Positions 41,503 through 49,275 of a DNA stretch of 51,999 nucleotides are shown in pieces; positions within the stretch are counted from its first letter, which is position 1; the number at the start of each line of letters is the position of its first letter. The notes under the pieces were generated by a model that saw only the letters and a program-made list of their open reading frames with translations, made no database searches and was not told where the DNA came from. This DNA is from Candidatus Buchananbacteria bacterium RIFCSPHIGHO2_01_FULL_44_11 (lineage in GTDB: Bacteria > Patescibacteriota > Patescibacteriia > Buchananbacterales > UBA6539), in the NCBI GenBank assembly GCA_001817345.1, contig MHIE01000003.1, positions 29,423-81,421 on the forward strand. The letters are read 5' to 3'. Position numbers and translations under genes: made by a program.

Positions 41503-42922
41503 AACCCGCTTTGCCCCCAGTCCGACCGGCTTTTTGCACGTCGGCGGACTACGCACCGCTTTATATGCCTATTTATTCGCCAAAAAAAATAAAGGCGAAT
41601 TTTTACTGCGGATTGAAGACACTGACCAAGAAAGGCAAGTGACCGGCGCCGTAGAAAATCTGCAAAAGGTCCTGCTTTTGTTTGACCTGAAATGGGACAA
41701 TAAAACCCTGGTCATTCAGTCCGAAAGGCTGGAACACTATCAAAAGGCGGCGCAGCAGCTGATTAGTGCCGGCCAAGCCTATTACTGTTTTTGCTCTAAA
41801 GAAAGACTGGACCAAGTCCGCCAAATTCAGCAGACTAGAGGCGTACCGCCAATGTATGACGGTCACTGCCGACACTTGAACCCGGATGAAATAAAAAATC
41901 AGCTGGCCGAAAAAGAACCTTACGTCATCCGCTTGGCCGTGCCCAAAACCGGCCAGACTAAATTCACCGATTTAATTAGGGGCAAAGTTATTTTTGACAA
42001 CCAATTAATTGACGACCAAGTGATTTTAAAGTCAGACGGCTTTCCGACTTATCACCTGGCGTCAGTGGTTGACGACAACGCCATGGCGATCAGCCACGTC
42101 ATCAGAGGCGAAGAATGGCTACCGTCAACACCCAAACACATTTTGCTTTATCAGGCCCTGGGCTGGACGCCTCCGGAATTTGCCCATCTACCGCTTTTGC
42201 TGAACCCAGACAAATCAAAACTGTCGAAGAGACAGGGTGATGTCGCGGTTGAAGATTACCTGAAAAAAGGTTACCTCAAAGAAGCGTTGCTCAATTTTAT
42301 TTTATTCCTGGGCTGGAATCCAAAAACCGACCAGGAAATTTTCAGCTTTGAAGAGATGGTTAAAGTCTTTGACCTGACTAAAGTTAATAAATCCGGTGCG
42401 GTGTTTGACACCCAAAAATTGGACTGGCTCAACGGCCACTATATCCGTCAAAAACCGTTAGGGGAGTTGACCAAACTCTGTCAAGGGTTTTTTCAACAAG
42501 CGGGTGTGGAAAAGTCTGTGGAAGAATTGGAGCCAATAGTCGCCACCGAGAAAAACCGCATTAAAAAGCTTGAAGATATCGTAGAAGCGACCAAATTCTT
42601 CTTTATCCAGCCCGAATACGAACCCGCGCTTTTACTCTGGAAAGACCTAACCAGCCAGCAAGCGGGTGAAAATTTAAAACTGCTGGGGAAAAAATTAAAC
42701 GAACTGCCGGCCAAAGATTTTGAGCAAAAAATTCTTGAGGATAAAATTATGGCTTTCCTGAAAGAAACCGGGAAAGGGACTGGGGAAATGCTTTGGCCGA
42801 TGCGGGTAGCATTGTCGGGTCAAAAAAATTCGCCCGGGCCGTTTGAAATCGCCAGCGCTTTAGGCAAGGCCGAATCAAATCTAAGAATAAAAAAAGCCAT
42901 TGCTCTCCTTGAAAAAAAGTAA
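41486..42922 (+). CDS. gltX: Glutamyl-tRNA synthetase (or GluRS acting on tRNA-Gln)
   Basis: Class I synthetase: RFAPSPTGFLHVGGLRTALY holds the HIGH-type motif, and KLSKRQG (about residues 245-251) the KMSKS motif. RIEDTDQERQ and WLPSTPKHILLYQALGW are GluRS-specific. 478 aa, full length with anticodon-binding domain. No glutaminyl-tRNA synthetase is visible, so it may be non-discriminating with GatCAB elsewhere. Confidence 0.95.
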   Translation: MPQKVKTRFAPSPTGFLHVGGLRTALYAYLFAKKNKGEFLLRIEDTDQERQVTGAVENLQKVLLLFDLKWDNKTLVIQSERLEHYQKAAQQLISAGQAYYCFCSKERLDQVRQIQQTRGVPPMYDGHCRHLNPDEIKNQLAEKEPYVIRLAVPKTGQTKFTDLIRGKVIFDNQLIDDQVILKSDGFPTYHLASVVDDNAMAISHVIRGEEWLPSTPKHILLYQALGWTPPEFAHLPLLLNPDKSKLSKRQGDVAVEDYLKKGYLKEALLNFILFLGWNPKTDQEIFSFEEMVKVFDLTKVNKSGAVFDTQKLDWLNGHYIRQKPLGELTKLCQGFFQQAGVEKSVEELEPIVATEKNRIKKLEDIVEATKFFFIQPEYEPALLLWKDLTSQQAGENLKLLGKKLNELPAKDFEQKILEDKIMAFLKETGKGTGEMLWPMRVALSGQKNSPGPFEIASALGKAESNLRIKKAIALLEKK

Positions 42923-42944
42923 AAAAAGTGATATACTGAGAGTA

Positions 42945-44204
42945 ATGTCAAGAATAAACCAAAAACAAAAAACAAAAAAAATTATTCTGCCGGTTTTAAC
43001 CATTGCTGGCCTGATTTTGGCTAGTTTTTTTATTCTAGAATTAAACCCGGTTTCGGCCGAAGACCAAGTCCAGGAGCTTAATTCTGAAATCCAGGATAAG
43101 CAACAAGAGATTGACACCTTGCAAAAAGAAATCGATGCTTACCAAGAGCAGATCCAAATCAAACAAAAAGAATCTAAAAGCTTAAAAAACCAGCTGGCAA
43201 TTTTAGAAAACCAAATTGCTAAAATTGAACTGGATATTGAAGCCACCGGTAAAAAAATTGAACAAGCCAATTTAGAAATTCAAAATCTAAACCTGCAAAT
43301 CCAGGACAAAGAAGCGGAAATCAAAAACCAAAAAACTAAACTGTCAGAGTATATCCGGCTGATTGCCCAAAACGACCAGGTCAGCTACTTAGAGGTAATG
43401 CTTAATAACGATTCTTTTTCTGAATTTTTTGATTACATCAAGTACATTGAAGATATTCACGGAGATCTGAACAAAAACCTCAGCGAATTGAAAACTGCCC
43501 GGCAAGAACTGGAAATTCAAAAATCAAACCTGGAGGACAAGAAAAAACAAGAGGAAACTTTAAAAGACGATTTACTGAAACAAAAAGCAGATTTATCGGA
43601 AAAAACTTCCGCCCAAGGATTGCTGCTGGTCCAAAACCGCCTGACGGAAAGACAATACCAAGGCAATCTCTATCAGCTTCAACTGGAACAACAACAGATC
43701 AATTCCGAAATCGCCACCCTGGAAAAAACCGTTCGGGAAGAACTAGAACAGCGAGAGAAAGCCGAACGCTTCCAAGATTTCGGCCCGGCTCGGCTGAGCT
43801 GGCCGGTCAGTCCCGCTCGTGGCATAAGCGCGCTTTTCCACGATCCGGATTATCCTTTCCGCTACATTTTTGAACATCCGGCCATTGACATCCGGGCCGG
43901 TCAGGGCACGACGATTAAAGCGGCCGAAGGCGGCTACGTCGCTAAGGTTCAGTTCCGCGGCGACAAAAGTTACGCTTACATTATGTTAATTCATAATGAT
44001 GGTCTCTCCACAGTTTACGGCCACGTTTCCGGCGTCAGCGTTAAAACCGACGAATACGTCAGCAAAGGTCAGACGATCGGTAAAAGTGGGGGACTGCCCG
44101 GCAGCATCGGCTCAGGTAATTTGTCCACCGGCCCTCATCTTCACTTTGAAGTCCGGCTCAACGGCATTCCGGTTAATCCGCTGGAATACCTGCCGGCATT
44201 TTAG
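42945..44204 (+). CDS. EnvC/NlpD-like M23 peptidase with coiled coil
   Basis: N-terminal membrane/signal segment (about 10-35), a long heptad-rich coiled coil (about 38-270) and a C-terminal LytM domain with all zinc ligands (HPAID, HLHFE) and YGH. The architecture matches EnvC-type factors that FtsEX controls during cell separation, but intact ligands suggest it is itself an active hydrolase. Start at 42945 follows an extended -10 (TGATATACT, 42929-42937) by 7 nt, giving a leaderless mRNA; an upstream start at 42900 lies inside gltX. 419 aa. Confidence 0.88.
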   Translation: MSRINQKQKTKKIILPVLTIAGLILASFFILELNPVSAEDQVQELNSEIQDKQQEIDTLQKEIDAYQEQIQIKQKESKSLKNQLAILENQIAKIELDIEATGKKIEQANLEIQNLNLQIQDKEAEIKNQKTKLSEYIRLIAQNDQVSYLEVMLNNDSFSEFFDYIKYIEDIHGDLNKNLSELKTARQELEIQKSNLEDKKKQEETLKDDLLKQKADLSEKTSAQGLLLVQNRLTERQYQGNLYQLQLEQQQINSEIATLEKTVREELEQREKAERFQDFGPARLSWPVSPARGISALFHDPDYPFRYIFEHPAIDIRAGQGTTIKAAEGGYVAKVQFRGDKSYAYIMLIHNDGLSTVYGHVSGVSVKTDEYVSKGQTIGKSGGLPGSIGSGNLSTGPHLHFEVRLNGIPVNPLEYLPAF

Positions 44205-44214
44205 TTAAGTTACT

Positions 44215-44646
44215 ATGGTGATTAAAAAAAGAAAAAGTAACAACGATTTAAACGATCTATTGGCCGTTTCTTTTTTTGCCCTGATCGCTTTACTCGCTTA
44301 CGACAAAGACAAAAACCCGGCGGAAATTATCGGCTCTATTGTTTCGGCCTCTTTTATTATTCTGATTATCATCAGCCTAGTGGTTGTCGCCTTACTGTTT
44401 CTTAGATCAGACAAAAACTTAAGATACCGCGGCGAAGAAAAAACTAAAGCCGAGACCCAATTTGTTGACCTGGAATGGGGTCAGGCCTTAAAACACGATT
44501 TGTTGACTTATTTTATTCCCGTCTTAATTTTGAGCCTGCCGATTTTAGCCGGCCAGGTGCCTGATTTTATTGACTTTTTCCAGGCTTTAACCGTATTTTT
44601 ATCTTTGGTTTACTTAAAAATGCTTTATTGGCAAAGAATTTTTTAA
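44215..44646 (+). CDS. Hypothetical membrane protein, 143 aa (paralogue of next gene)
   Basis: Four hydrophobic stretches (about residues 14-28, 38-62, 93-110 and 115-138). The C-terminal half, from WGQALKHDLLTYFIPVLIL on, aligns with the next protein (WRKSLKHTLIMYLGPALIL): shared W...LKH.L..Y..P.LIL..P and QA......L.YLK. Likely a tandem duplication. Function unknown; gap to the M23 gene is 10 bp. Confidence 0.7.
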   Translation: MVIKKRKSNNDLNDLLAVSFFALIALLAYDKDKNPAEIIGSIVSASFIILIIISLVVVALLFLRSDKNLRYRGEEKTKAETQFVDLEWGQALKHDLLTYFIPVLILSLPILAGQVPDFIDFFQALTVFLSLVYLKMLYWQRIF

Positions 44647-44651
44647 TTCCT

Positions 44652-44945
44652 ATGGGTCCGATCAAAATAACCTTTCTGACTATTCTGGTTTTGATGGTTG
44701 CCGGTACCGCGGTCTGGCTGAAAAATAAAATCAGAATTATCCAGTATCAGACTGGGCAACTTTCCGCCTCGGCGACGGACTTGCATTGGCGTAAATCTCT
44801 AAAGCATACCTTGATCATGTATCTGGGGCCGGCCCTGATTCTATTTATGCCTTTTATTCTGGCCCAGAAGCCCAATCTGATTGATGTTGGCCAGGCCGCT
44901 ATCGCTTATTTAGCTTTAAACTACTTAAAAAATATTTATCAGTAG
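44652..44945 (+). CDS. Hypothetical membrane protein, 97 aa (paralogue of previous gene)
   Basis: One N-terminal membrane segment and two C-terminal ones, sharing the LKH...P.LIL...QA...YLK pattern with the 143-aa protein upstream. Start ATG 44652, 5 bp after the previous stop; a TTG at 44628 would overlap. Probably the last gene of the M23 operon. Confidence 0.65.
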   Translation: MGPIKITFLTILVLMVAGTAVWLKNKIRIIQYQTGQLSASATDLHWRKSLKHTLIMYLGPALILFMPFILAQKPNLIDVGQAAIAYLALNYLKNIYQ

Positions 44946-44986
44946 CGGTGGATAACTGGTCTTGACCGGTTTATTTTTTTATTTTA

Positions 44987-45010
44987 ATATTTAGATAGTT
45001 GTCTAAATAT
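44987..45010 (+). promoter_or_regulatory. Palindromic operator of the sdpR-like gene
   Basis: Perfect ATATTTAGA-N6-TCTAAATAT, followed by a further half-site (ATCTAAATATT). It lies 37 bp before an ArsR-family regulator gene, positioned for autorepression. Confidence 0.7.
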
Positions 45011-45047
45011 CTAAATATTCTACCGTTAATCACTAAAAAGAGGGGAT

Positions 45048-45323
45048 ATGCTACTCAATAAAACATGGGACGCCTTAGCCGACCCGACCCGGCGAAAAAT
45101 CCTGGAGCTGCTCAAAAAAAAGGATTTGTCAGTCCAAGAAATCGCCTTAAATTTTGAAATGACCTTGCCGTCACTGTCTCATCATTTGTCCGTTTTAAAA
45201 AATGCCAATCTAGTCACCAGTCTCAGGCGGGGACAGCAAATCATTTATTCGCTTAATCTCAGTGTCTTTGAAGAAGTGGCCAAGGATTTATACGACTTTT
45301 TTAACAAAGCTAAAAAAAGATAA
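45048..45323 (+). CDS. ArsR-family transcriptional regulator (SdpR-like)
   Basis: Winged helix-turn-helix of 91 aa: LADPTRRKILELLKKKDLSV, then the recognition helix region LPSLSHHLSVLKNANLV. No metal-binding cysteines, as in SdpR. The following gene encodes an SdpI-type membrane protein, the same pair as Bacillus subtilis sdpR-sdpI, where SdpI binds SdpR at the membrane when the toxin SdpC is present. A perfect palindrome lies upstream. Confidence 0.87.
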   Translation: MLLNKTWDALADPTRRKILELLKKKDLSVQEIALNFEMTLPSLSHHLSVLKNANLVTSLRRGQQIIYSLNLSVFEEVAKDLYDFFNKAKKR

Positions 45324-45327
45324 AAAT

Positions 45328-46026
45328 ATGACCAGCCCAGTCAAACCAACTTTTAAAACCGAGGTTTTACCGCTCAGCCTGATTGCCTTGTCAGTGGTTG
45401 CCAGTTTTTATTTTTATGCCAATTTTCCCGACCAGGTGCCGATTCACTGGAATTACCAGGGAGAAATTGACGACTATGCCAGCAAAGAATTCGGCGCTTT
45501 CTTTTTTCCCGCTTTAATTTTAGGCATTTACCTGATGTTTTTATTCATTCCGTTTCTTGACCCCAAAAAAGAGCGCTATCAGGATTTTCGCAAGGCTTAC
45601 CATGTTTTCAAAGCGGCGATTATTATTTTCATGGTTTTAATTTATGGCTACACCGGCTTAGCCGGTTTGGGTTACGACATTCCGATCGCCACGGTTATCC
45701 CGTCAGCCGTCGGCATTTTATGTATCATCATCGGCAATTACCTGGGCAAAATAAAAACCAACTGGTTTATGGGTATTCGCACGCCCTGGACTTTATCTAA
45801 TGACGAAGTCTGGAATAAAACCAACCGGCTGGGCGGCAAAATGTTTATTGTCATGGGTTTAATCATGGTTTTTGCCCCGCTGCTCCAAATGAATAGCGAG
45901 ATTTTCTGGTGGATTTTTATCGTCAGCATCGCCGTTGTCGCCATTATTCCCATTGTTTATTCCTATATTTTATATCGAAAAATTGAAAAAAATACCTCAA
46001 ATCAGCCAAAAAACGACCAGCCATAG
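45328..46026 (+). CDS. SdpI-family (DUF1648) membrane protein
   Basis: Six hydrophobic segments. The N-terminal NFPDQVPIHWNYQGEIDDYA is the DUF1648 signature, and GNYLGKIKTNWFMGIRTPWT the SdpI motif. 232 aa. Start ATG 45328, 4 bp after the regulator stop. In Bacillus the family gives immunity to the SDP cannibalism toxin; no toxin gene is visible here. Confidence 0.88.
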   Translation: MTSPVKPTFKTEVLPLSLIALSVVASFYFYANFPDQVPIHWNYQGEIDDYASKEFGAFFFPALILGIYLMFLFIPFLDPKKERYQDFRKAYHVFKAAIIIFMVLIYGYTGLAGLGYDIPIATVIPSAVGILCIIIGNYLGKIKTNWFMGIRTPWTLSNDEVWNKTNRLGGKMFIVMGLIMVFAPLLQMNSEIFWWIFIVSIAVVAIIPIVYSYILYRKIEKNTSNQPKNDQP

Positions 46027-46031
46027 GACTA

Positions 46032-46060
46032 TTGACAAAATGAAGATTTTGGTATATACT
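46032..46060 (+). promoter_or_regulatory. Promoter of the GC-rich secreted ORFan
   Basis: -35 TTGACA (46032-46037), 17-bp spacer, -10 TATACT (46055-46060). A leader of about 172 nt follows. Confidence 0.78.
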
Positions 46061-46104
46061 ACCATAATATTCAGCTAAAATACGCTAGAATACAAAAATT
46101 ACCG

Positions 46105-46202
46105 AGCTGGATAGAAAGGAGGAAAGCCAGCTCTTTTCACAAGACGCTACTGCGAAGTAGCAAGGGGAATACTTTTTTAGGAGTTAATTTAACTTCTAAA
46201 CA
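46105..46202 (+). promoter_or_regulatory. Multi-hairpin leader with Shine-Dalgarno-like sequences in stems and loops
   Basis: Three hairpins: GAGCTGG/CCAGCTC with AAAGGAGGA in the loop and TTTT after (46105-46138), GCTACT-GCGA-AGTAGC with a GNRA loop (near 46145-46160), and TTAGGAGTTAA/TTTAACTTCTAA (near 46179-46201). This suggests an attenuator or RNA switch controlling the 46239 gene. Confidence 0.45.
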
Positions 46203-46238
46203 AAGGCAGTAATCCTTTGAGCCAAGAGGAGAGTCATC

Positions 46239-46778
46239 ATGCATCGAACCCGACTGTGTACCTTGGCCATTATGGCCCTTATTGCATTCACGACGAATTC
46301 CGCAACGACCACGGCGCGCGGCGCGACGACCGACGTCGGCATGACGACCCAACATTTGATCATCGGGTCCACCGACTCCGCCCGGCCCGGCACCGCTTCG
46401 ACTCACATGACCGCCTACGACGGCCTGACCCTGGCGTTCGGCACCGATGCCGAGAAGACGTATACCCACGTCAACAATTATGCCACGGCCGGCCAGACCA
46501 AGATCGACGATTACTTCATGTTCTCGACCGCGCCCGACTCCGGGCGAACCTACCAGATGACCGGCGCCATTATGACACCAACCGCGCTGGCCGTCGTTAC
46601 CGACAACCAGAACCTCTACCAATGGACCGGCGGTGACCGCGCCTGGGTGATCGCAACGGCCCGCATGACCGAATTGATCGCTCAACAGGAGCATTTTTCC
46701 GCCTTGGCCACGAGCCAATACGCCGTGTCCACCGGCACCTGCGTCGCCACCCCGACGCGACTCCCGCTCCGATGCTGA
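46239..46778 (+). CDS. GC-rich secreted protein of unknown function, 179 aa
   Basis: Strong Shine-Dalgarno AAGAGGAGA 7 nt upstream of ATG, then a signal peptide (MHRTRLCTLAIMALIAFTTN ...). The mature part is Thr/Ala/Gly-rich with STDSARPGTASTHMTAYDGL and YQWTGGDRAWVIATA. No family is recognised. GC content is far above that of neighbours, and it is followed by hairpins and a terminator, suggesting transfer. Overlapping long frames on both strands are a side effect of the GC richness; signal peptide and ribosome site favour this one. Confidence 0.6.
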   Translation: MHRTRLCTLAIMALIAFTTNSATTTARGATTDVGMTTQHLIIGSTDSARPGTASTHMTAYDGLTLAFGTDAEKTYTHVNNYATAGQTKIDDYFMFSTAPDSGRTYQMTGAIMTPTALAVVTDNQNLYQWTGGDRAWVIATARMTELIAQQEHFSALATSQYAVSTGTCVATPTRLPLRC

Positions 46779-46820
46779 CTGAATGAAGCATTATCCTCTC
46801 CGTCCCCGCTCACGCCATTA

Positions 46821-46840
46821 GTTAACGCCAAAGCGTTAAC
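46821..46840 (+). repeat. Hairpin GTTAACGC-CAAA-GCGTTAAC
   Basis: Perfect 8-bp inverted repeat just before the terminator. Confidence 0.6.
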
Positions 46841-46853
46841 CTGACCTTAATCC

Positions 46854-46893
46854 GAGACGGACCTTACCCCCAAAGGCCCGTCTCTTTCTTTTT
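46854..46893 (+). terminator. Terminator of the 46239 gene
   Basis: Stem GAGACGG/CCGTCTC followed by TTTCTTTTTATT. Confidence 0.8.
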
Positions 46894-46899
46894 ATTATT

Positions 46900-47030
46900 T
46901 TTCCCCTCCTTTTTAAGGAGGGGCTAGGCCTGCTTGCCGAAGCCAACGATTTTAGTGAGTTCGGCGCAGGCAAGGGTGGTTTATTAACCCCTCCTAACCT
47001 CCCCTTGAAAAGGGGAGGAATTTTAACTTA
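46900..47030. repeat. Nested palindromic intergenic element
   Basis: Outer repeat: CCCCTCCTTTTTAAGGAGGGG at the left and CCTCCCCTTGAAAAGGGGAGG at the right, a G/C-rich palindromic unit. Its middle is interrupted by a separate hairpin, GCCTGC-TT-GCCGAA facing TTCGGC-GCAGGC. It appears to be one mobile palindrome inserted into another. No ORF. Confidence 0.6.
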
Positions 47031-47042
47031 ATATTTTAACAC

Positions 47043-47611
47043 CAAAAAAGAAAAGACTCGGGATTCGAGTCTTTTGCAAGGTGCGAAGAAGATGGCCGCC
47101 GATGACTTAATTTCTGCTTTAGAGCAGGAAATTAAGTAATTCGGAAGTCAGCCGGATGACGGCGGCGGCAATCTCCAAGGTGAGCAAGTTCGCTACCAAT
47201 TCCTTATGATGTCTTAAGCTCCGCGGTTTGCTGATAAAGTCCATATGGTTTTGACTTAATAATAGCGGAGGGTAAGACCGCCAGGGGACTAGCCTGGGGG
47301 TAGCGAGTTAACTCGCCTGTTGTCCTCCTTTAACTACCGACTGGAATCGGCAGCTAGAGAAGGGCAACATTTTAGTTTTCAATGACCAAGCGGTAATCTT
47401 TGTCTCGGCCTAAAGAAGACGGCCGGCCGGTCAGGATATTACAATTTTTAGAAAGGCTGGGGAAAGCGCAGATACGCTTCCCCTAAGTGCAACGGCAGAA
47501 GAGAGCTCAATTGACCGTGGCTGGCCAGTTAGACGAACGGTGACCATTTTTCTTTCTAGCCACAAAACGACCGCGGTCGTAACCGCGGTTGATGGCTCAA
47601 TTGAATTGTCT
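47043..47611 (-). ncRNA. Candidate structured RNA of about 570 nt, unknown class
   Basis: Gene-free region with an extended -10 (TGTTATACT, minus strand) at its upper end and a terminator hairpin with T-run at its lower end. Stems include ACCGCGGT-TACG-ACCGCGGT (47568-47587), GTGGCT/AGCCAC, GGGGAAGCG/CGCTTTCCCC (47458-47483), CTGCCGA/TCGGTAG, palindrome GCGAGTTAACTCGC, CTCCGC/GCGGAG, and GCCGCC/GGCGGC enclosing a long ACTTAATTTC/GAAATTAAGT hairpin. Two stems keep G-U pairs only on the minus strand. It matches no tmRNA, RNase P or SRP signature I can see. A 41-codon frame (MDFISKPRSLRHH...) inside is probably incidental. Confidence 0.4.
47051..47075 (-). terminator. Terminator of the candidate structured RNA
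   Basis: Perfect 10-bp stem AAAAGACTCG/CGAGTCTTTT; on the minus strand it runs into TCTTTTCTTTTTTGG. Confidence 0.75.
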
Positions 47612-47617
47612 GGTTTT

Positions 47618-47626
47618 AGTATAACA
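47618..47626 (-). promoter_or_regulatory. Extended -10 promoter of the candidate RNA
   Basis: TGT-TATACT on the minus strand (47626-47618); no good -35, as expected for extended -10 promoters. Confidence 0.5.
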
Positions 47627-47806
47627 CAACCCCGGTTACATCTTCTGCCTGTTGTCAAACAGCATAGACGTGCCAGTTTGTGTTTATATTGTTTTGTTTT
47701 AGCGAATATTTTTAAATTTAGCTTATCTAACCTGCCTACCGATGAAGACGAAGAATCGCTGGAAAAGTTACAGCCCCAAAAACGGCTAATTGATAACAGT
47801 TAAATT

Positions 47807-48751
47807 TCAGTCTTTTTTTAAGGGATGAAATTTACCATGGGTTTCTTCGGCGTATCTGTCCGAAGCGTGGACATAACGGGTGGTGGTGTCCAGTGACTCG
47901 TGGCCCAATAAAATTTGGATCGCCGCCGGATTGGCGCCGTTTTCGGCTAAATAAGTCGCAAAACCGTGGCGCAGGCCGTGAGCCGAAATCGGAATGTTGA
48001 TTTTTAGTTTCTCCCGGTAAAACTTAATTCGTTCTTGCAAATAATTAGTCGAAATCCGTCGTTTATATGCGGCTTTATCATTAGCGTTACTACCGCGATA
48101 GGGAATAAACAGCGCCTGCAAATTATCAGTCCGGTGTTTCAGGTAACTATTGAGATGATTGAACGCCCGGGGTGTCATATAGACAAAACGCTGCTTTTTG
48201 CCTTTACCTTGGATAAAAATCCGACCGGTATGATCAATGTGGGCCCGATTCAGACTTAGCAACTCGGAAATACGCATGCCAGTTGAGAAAAGCATTTCCA
48301 GCATCGCTCGGTTTCGATCGGCCACCGCTTTATTATTTTCCAGAACGCTGGGTGATTCGATCAGTTTCACCAGTTCATCCATTTCAGCGACGTGAGCGTG
48401 CTTGCGTTCGGTTTTGACCAATTTAACTGCTTCGGGCGGAATTGGTGTTTTAATATCCATTTCAATCAAATACTTTAAATACGAACGTAAACTGGATAAA
48501 AAACGGTTTAAGGAATAGCTTTGCAGTTTTTTATGAGTCACTTGATCTTCGGCGGTTTTCCGGTCAATGGAATTTAAATAAGCTTTGTAGCGGTTAATCG
48601 CCTGCTTATCAACCTTAGAAAAGGGGATAGCCGTCTCTGTAAGGAAATTTTCAAAAACTTTCAAATCCCGTTCATAATTATAAACAGTTTCATCGGAATA
48701 ATGTTTATCCAAAAGATGCTGATGAAAACTGGCAAGGTAAGGTAAATTCAT
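47807..48751 (-). CDS. Tyrosine recombinase (XerC/XerD-like)
   Basis: N-terminal SAM-like core-binding domain (YLASFHQHLLDKHYSDETVY) and catalytic domain with Arg in FSTGMRISELLSL, HGLRHGFATYLAENG, LGHESLDTTTRYVH, giving the R...HxxR...H...Y set. 314 aa, close to XerC/D length. ATG at 48751 preferred over TTG 48757; it overlaps or abuts the upstream nuclease-like gene. It may act in chromosome dimer resolution or as integrase of an element; a second recombinase lies 1 kb upstream. Confidence 0.88.
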   Translation of the reverse strand: MNLPYLASFHQHLLDKHYSDETVYNYERDLKVFENFLTETAIPFSKVDKQAINRYKAYLNSIDRKTAEDQVTHKKLQSYSLNRFLSSLRSYLKYLIEMDIKTPIPPEAVKLVKTERKHAHVAEMDELVKLIESPSVLENNKAVADRNRAMLEMLFSTGMRISELLSLNRAHIDHTGRIFIQGKGKKQRFVYMTPRAFNHLNSYLKHRTDNLQALFIPYRGSNANDKAAYKRRISTNYLQERIKFYREKLKINIPISAHGLRHGFATYLAENGANPAAIQILLGHESLDTTTRYVHASDRYAEETHGKFHPLKKD

Positions 48752-48753
48752 AC

Positions 48754-49263
48754 TCAAAATGTTTCAAATTCAAGTAAAGTGCGCTCAGCCGGAATGCATA
48801 GAAAAATACAGTTCTTCATTGTCGAAAGATTAATCCACATCTTATAGATTGATACCGTCCCAACTTCGACATACAAGTCTTTTTTACCGTCATAAAATAC
48901 CCCCAAGTCGGCACGACCGTTATTTAAAATTGGTTCAGTTGTTACATCAAAACCCTGTGTCGTAAAATATGTATCAATCATATTCATCATACCCTGATGC
49001 CATTCTTTACCATGCTTATGCTTGGTATCACCCAATTTCGAAGATTCTCCCCAGAAATTAGCTTTGTAATTATCCAATTTACGTGCTTTAATTTTTCCAC
49101 TAACAATCATTAAAGCAATCTGTCGATAAGCAAATTCATCACAATGCTGACAACTATCACGACTACCCCACGAAGCAATAAGTTTTTTTAACCAGCTAAT
49201 TTCATCCGAAATCTTTTTTTCGACAATATGCCAAGGTAAATCTGTTCGTCTAACTTGATTCAT
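48754..49263 (-). CDS. PD-(D/E)XK-like nuclease-fold protein of unknown role
   Basis: 169 aa. Residues 116-137 (GRADLGVFYDGKKDLYVEVG) show the D-(beta)-E pattern of the PD-(D/E)XK fold, with D119 and E133. The Lys two residues on is replaced by Gly, so catalysis is uncertain unless a displaced Lys (K141) substitutes. An upstream CxxC-like pair (CQHC, 38-41) is present. It lies between two recombinases and next to a membrane protein, suggesting cargo such as a defence or toxin module. Confidence 0.55.
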   Translation of the reverse strand: MNQVRRTDLPWHIVEKKISDEISWLKKLIASWGSRDSCQHCDEFAYRQIALMIVSGKIKARKLDNYKANFWGESSKLGDTKHKHGKEWHQGMMNMIDTYFTTQGFDVTTEPILNNGRADLGVFYDGKKDLYVEVGTVSIYKMWINLSTMKNCIFLCIPAERTLLEFETF

Positions 49264-49275
49264 TTCAATAGCTAA

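Noticed and set aside
46137-46718. 193-aa minus-strand frame opposite the 46239 gene
   Set aside because: No ribosome site or signal peptide; it covers the leader hairpins. The plus-strand frame has both signals.
46900-47030. CRISPR array
   Set aside because: Repeats are palindromic and differ in length and spacing; no regular repeat-spacer periodicity exists anywhere in the window and no cas genes are present.
47043-47611. tmRNA or RNase P RNA
   Set aside because: No CCA-ending alanine-like acceptor or tag ORF for tmRNA, and no P4-type conserved strands (for example GAGGAAAGTCC) for RNase P could be found on either strand.
47540-47803. 87-aa plus-strand frame between the candidate RNA and the recombinase
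   Set aside because: It runs through the RNA promoter and the ACCGCGGT hairpin; composition is not protein-like and no ribosome site precedes it.
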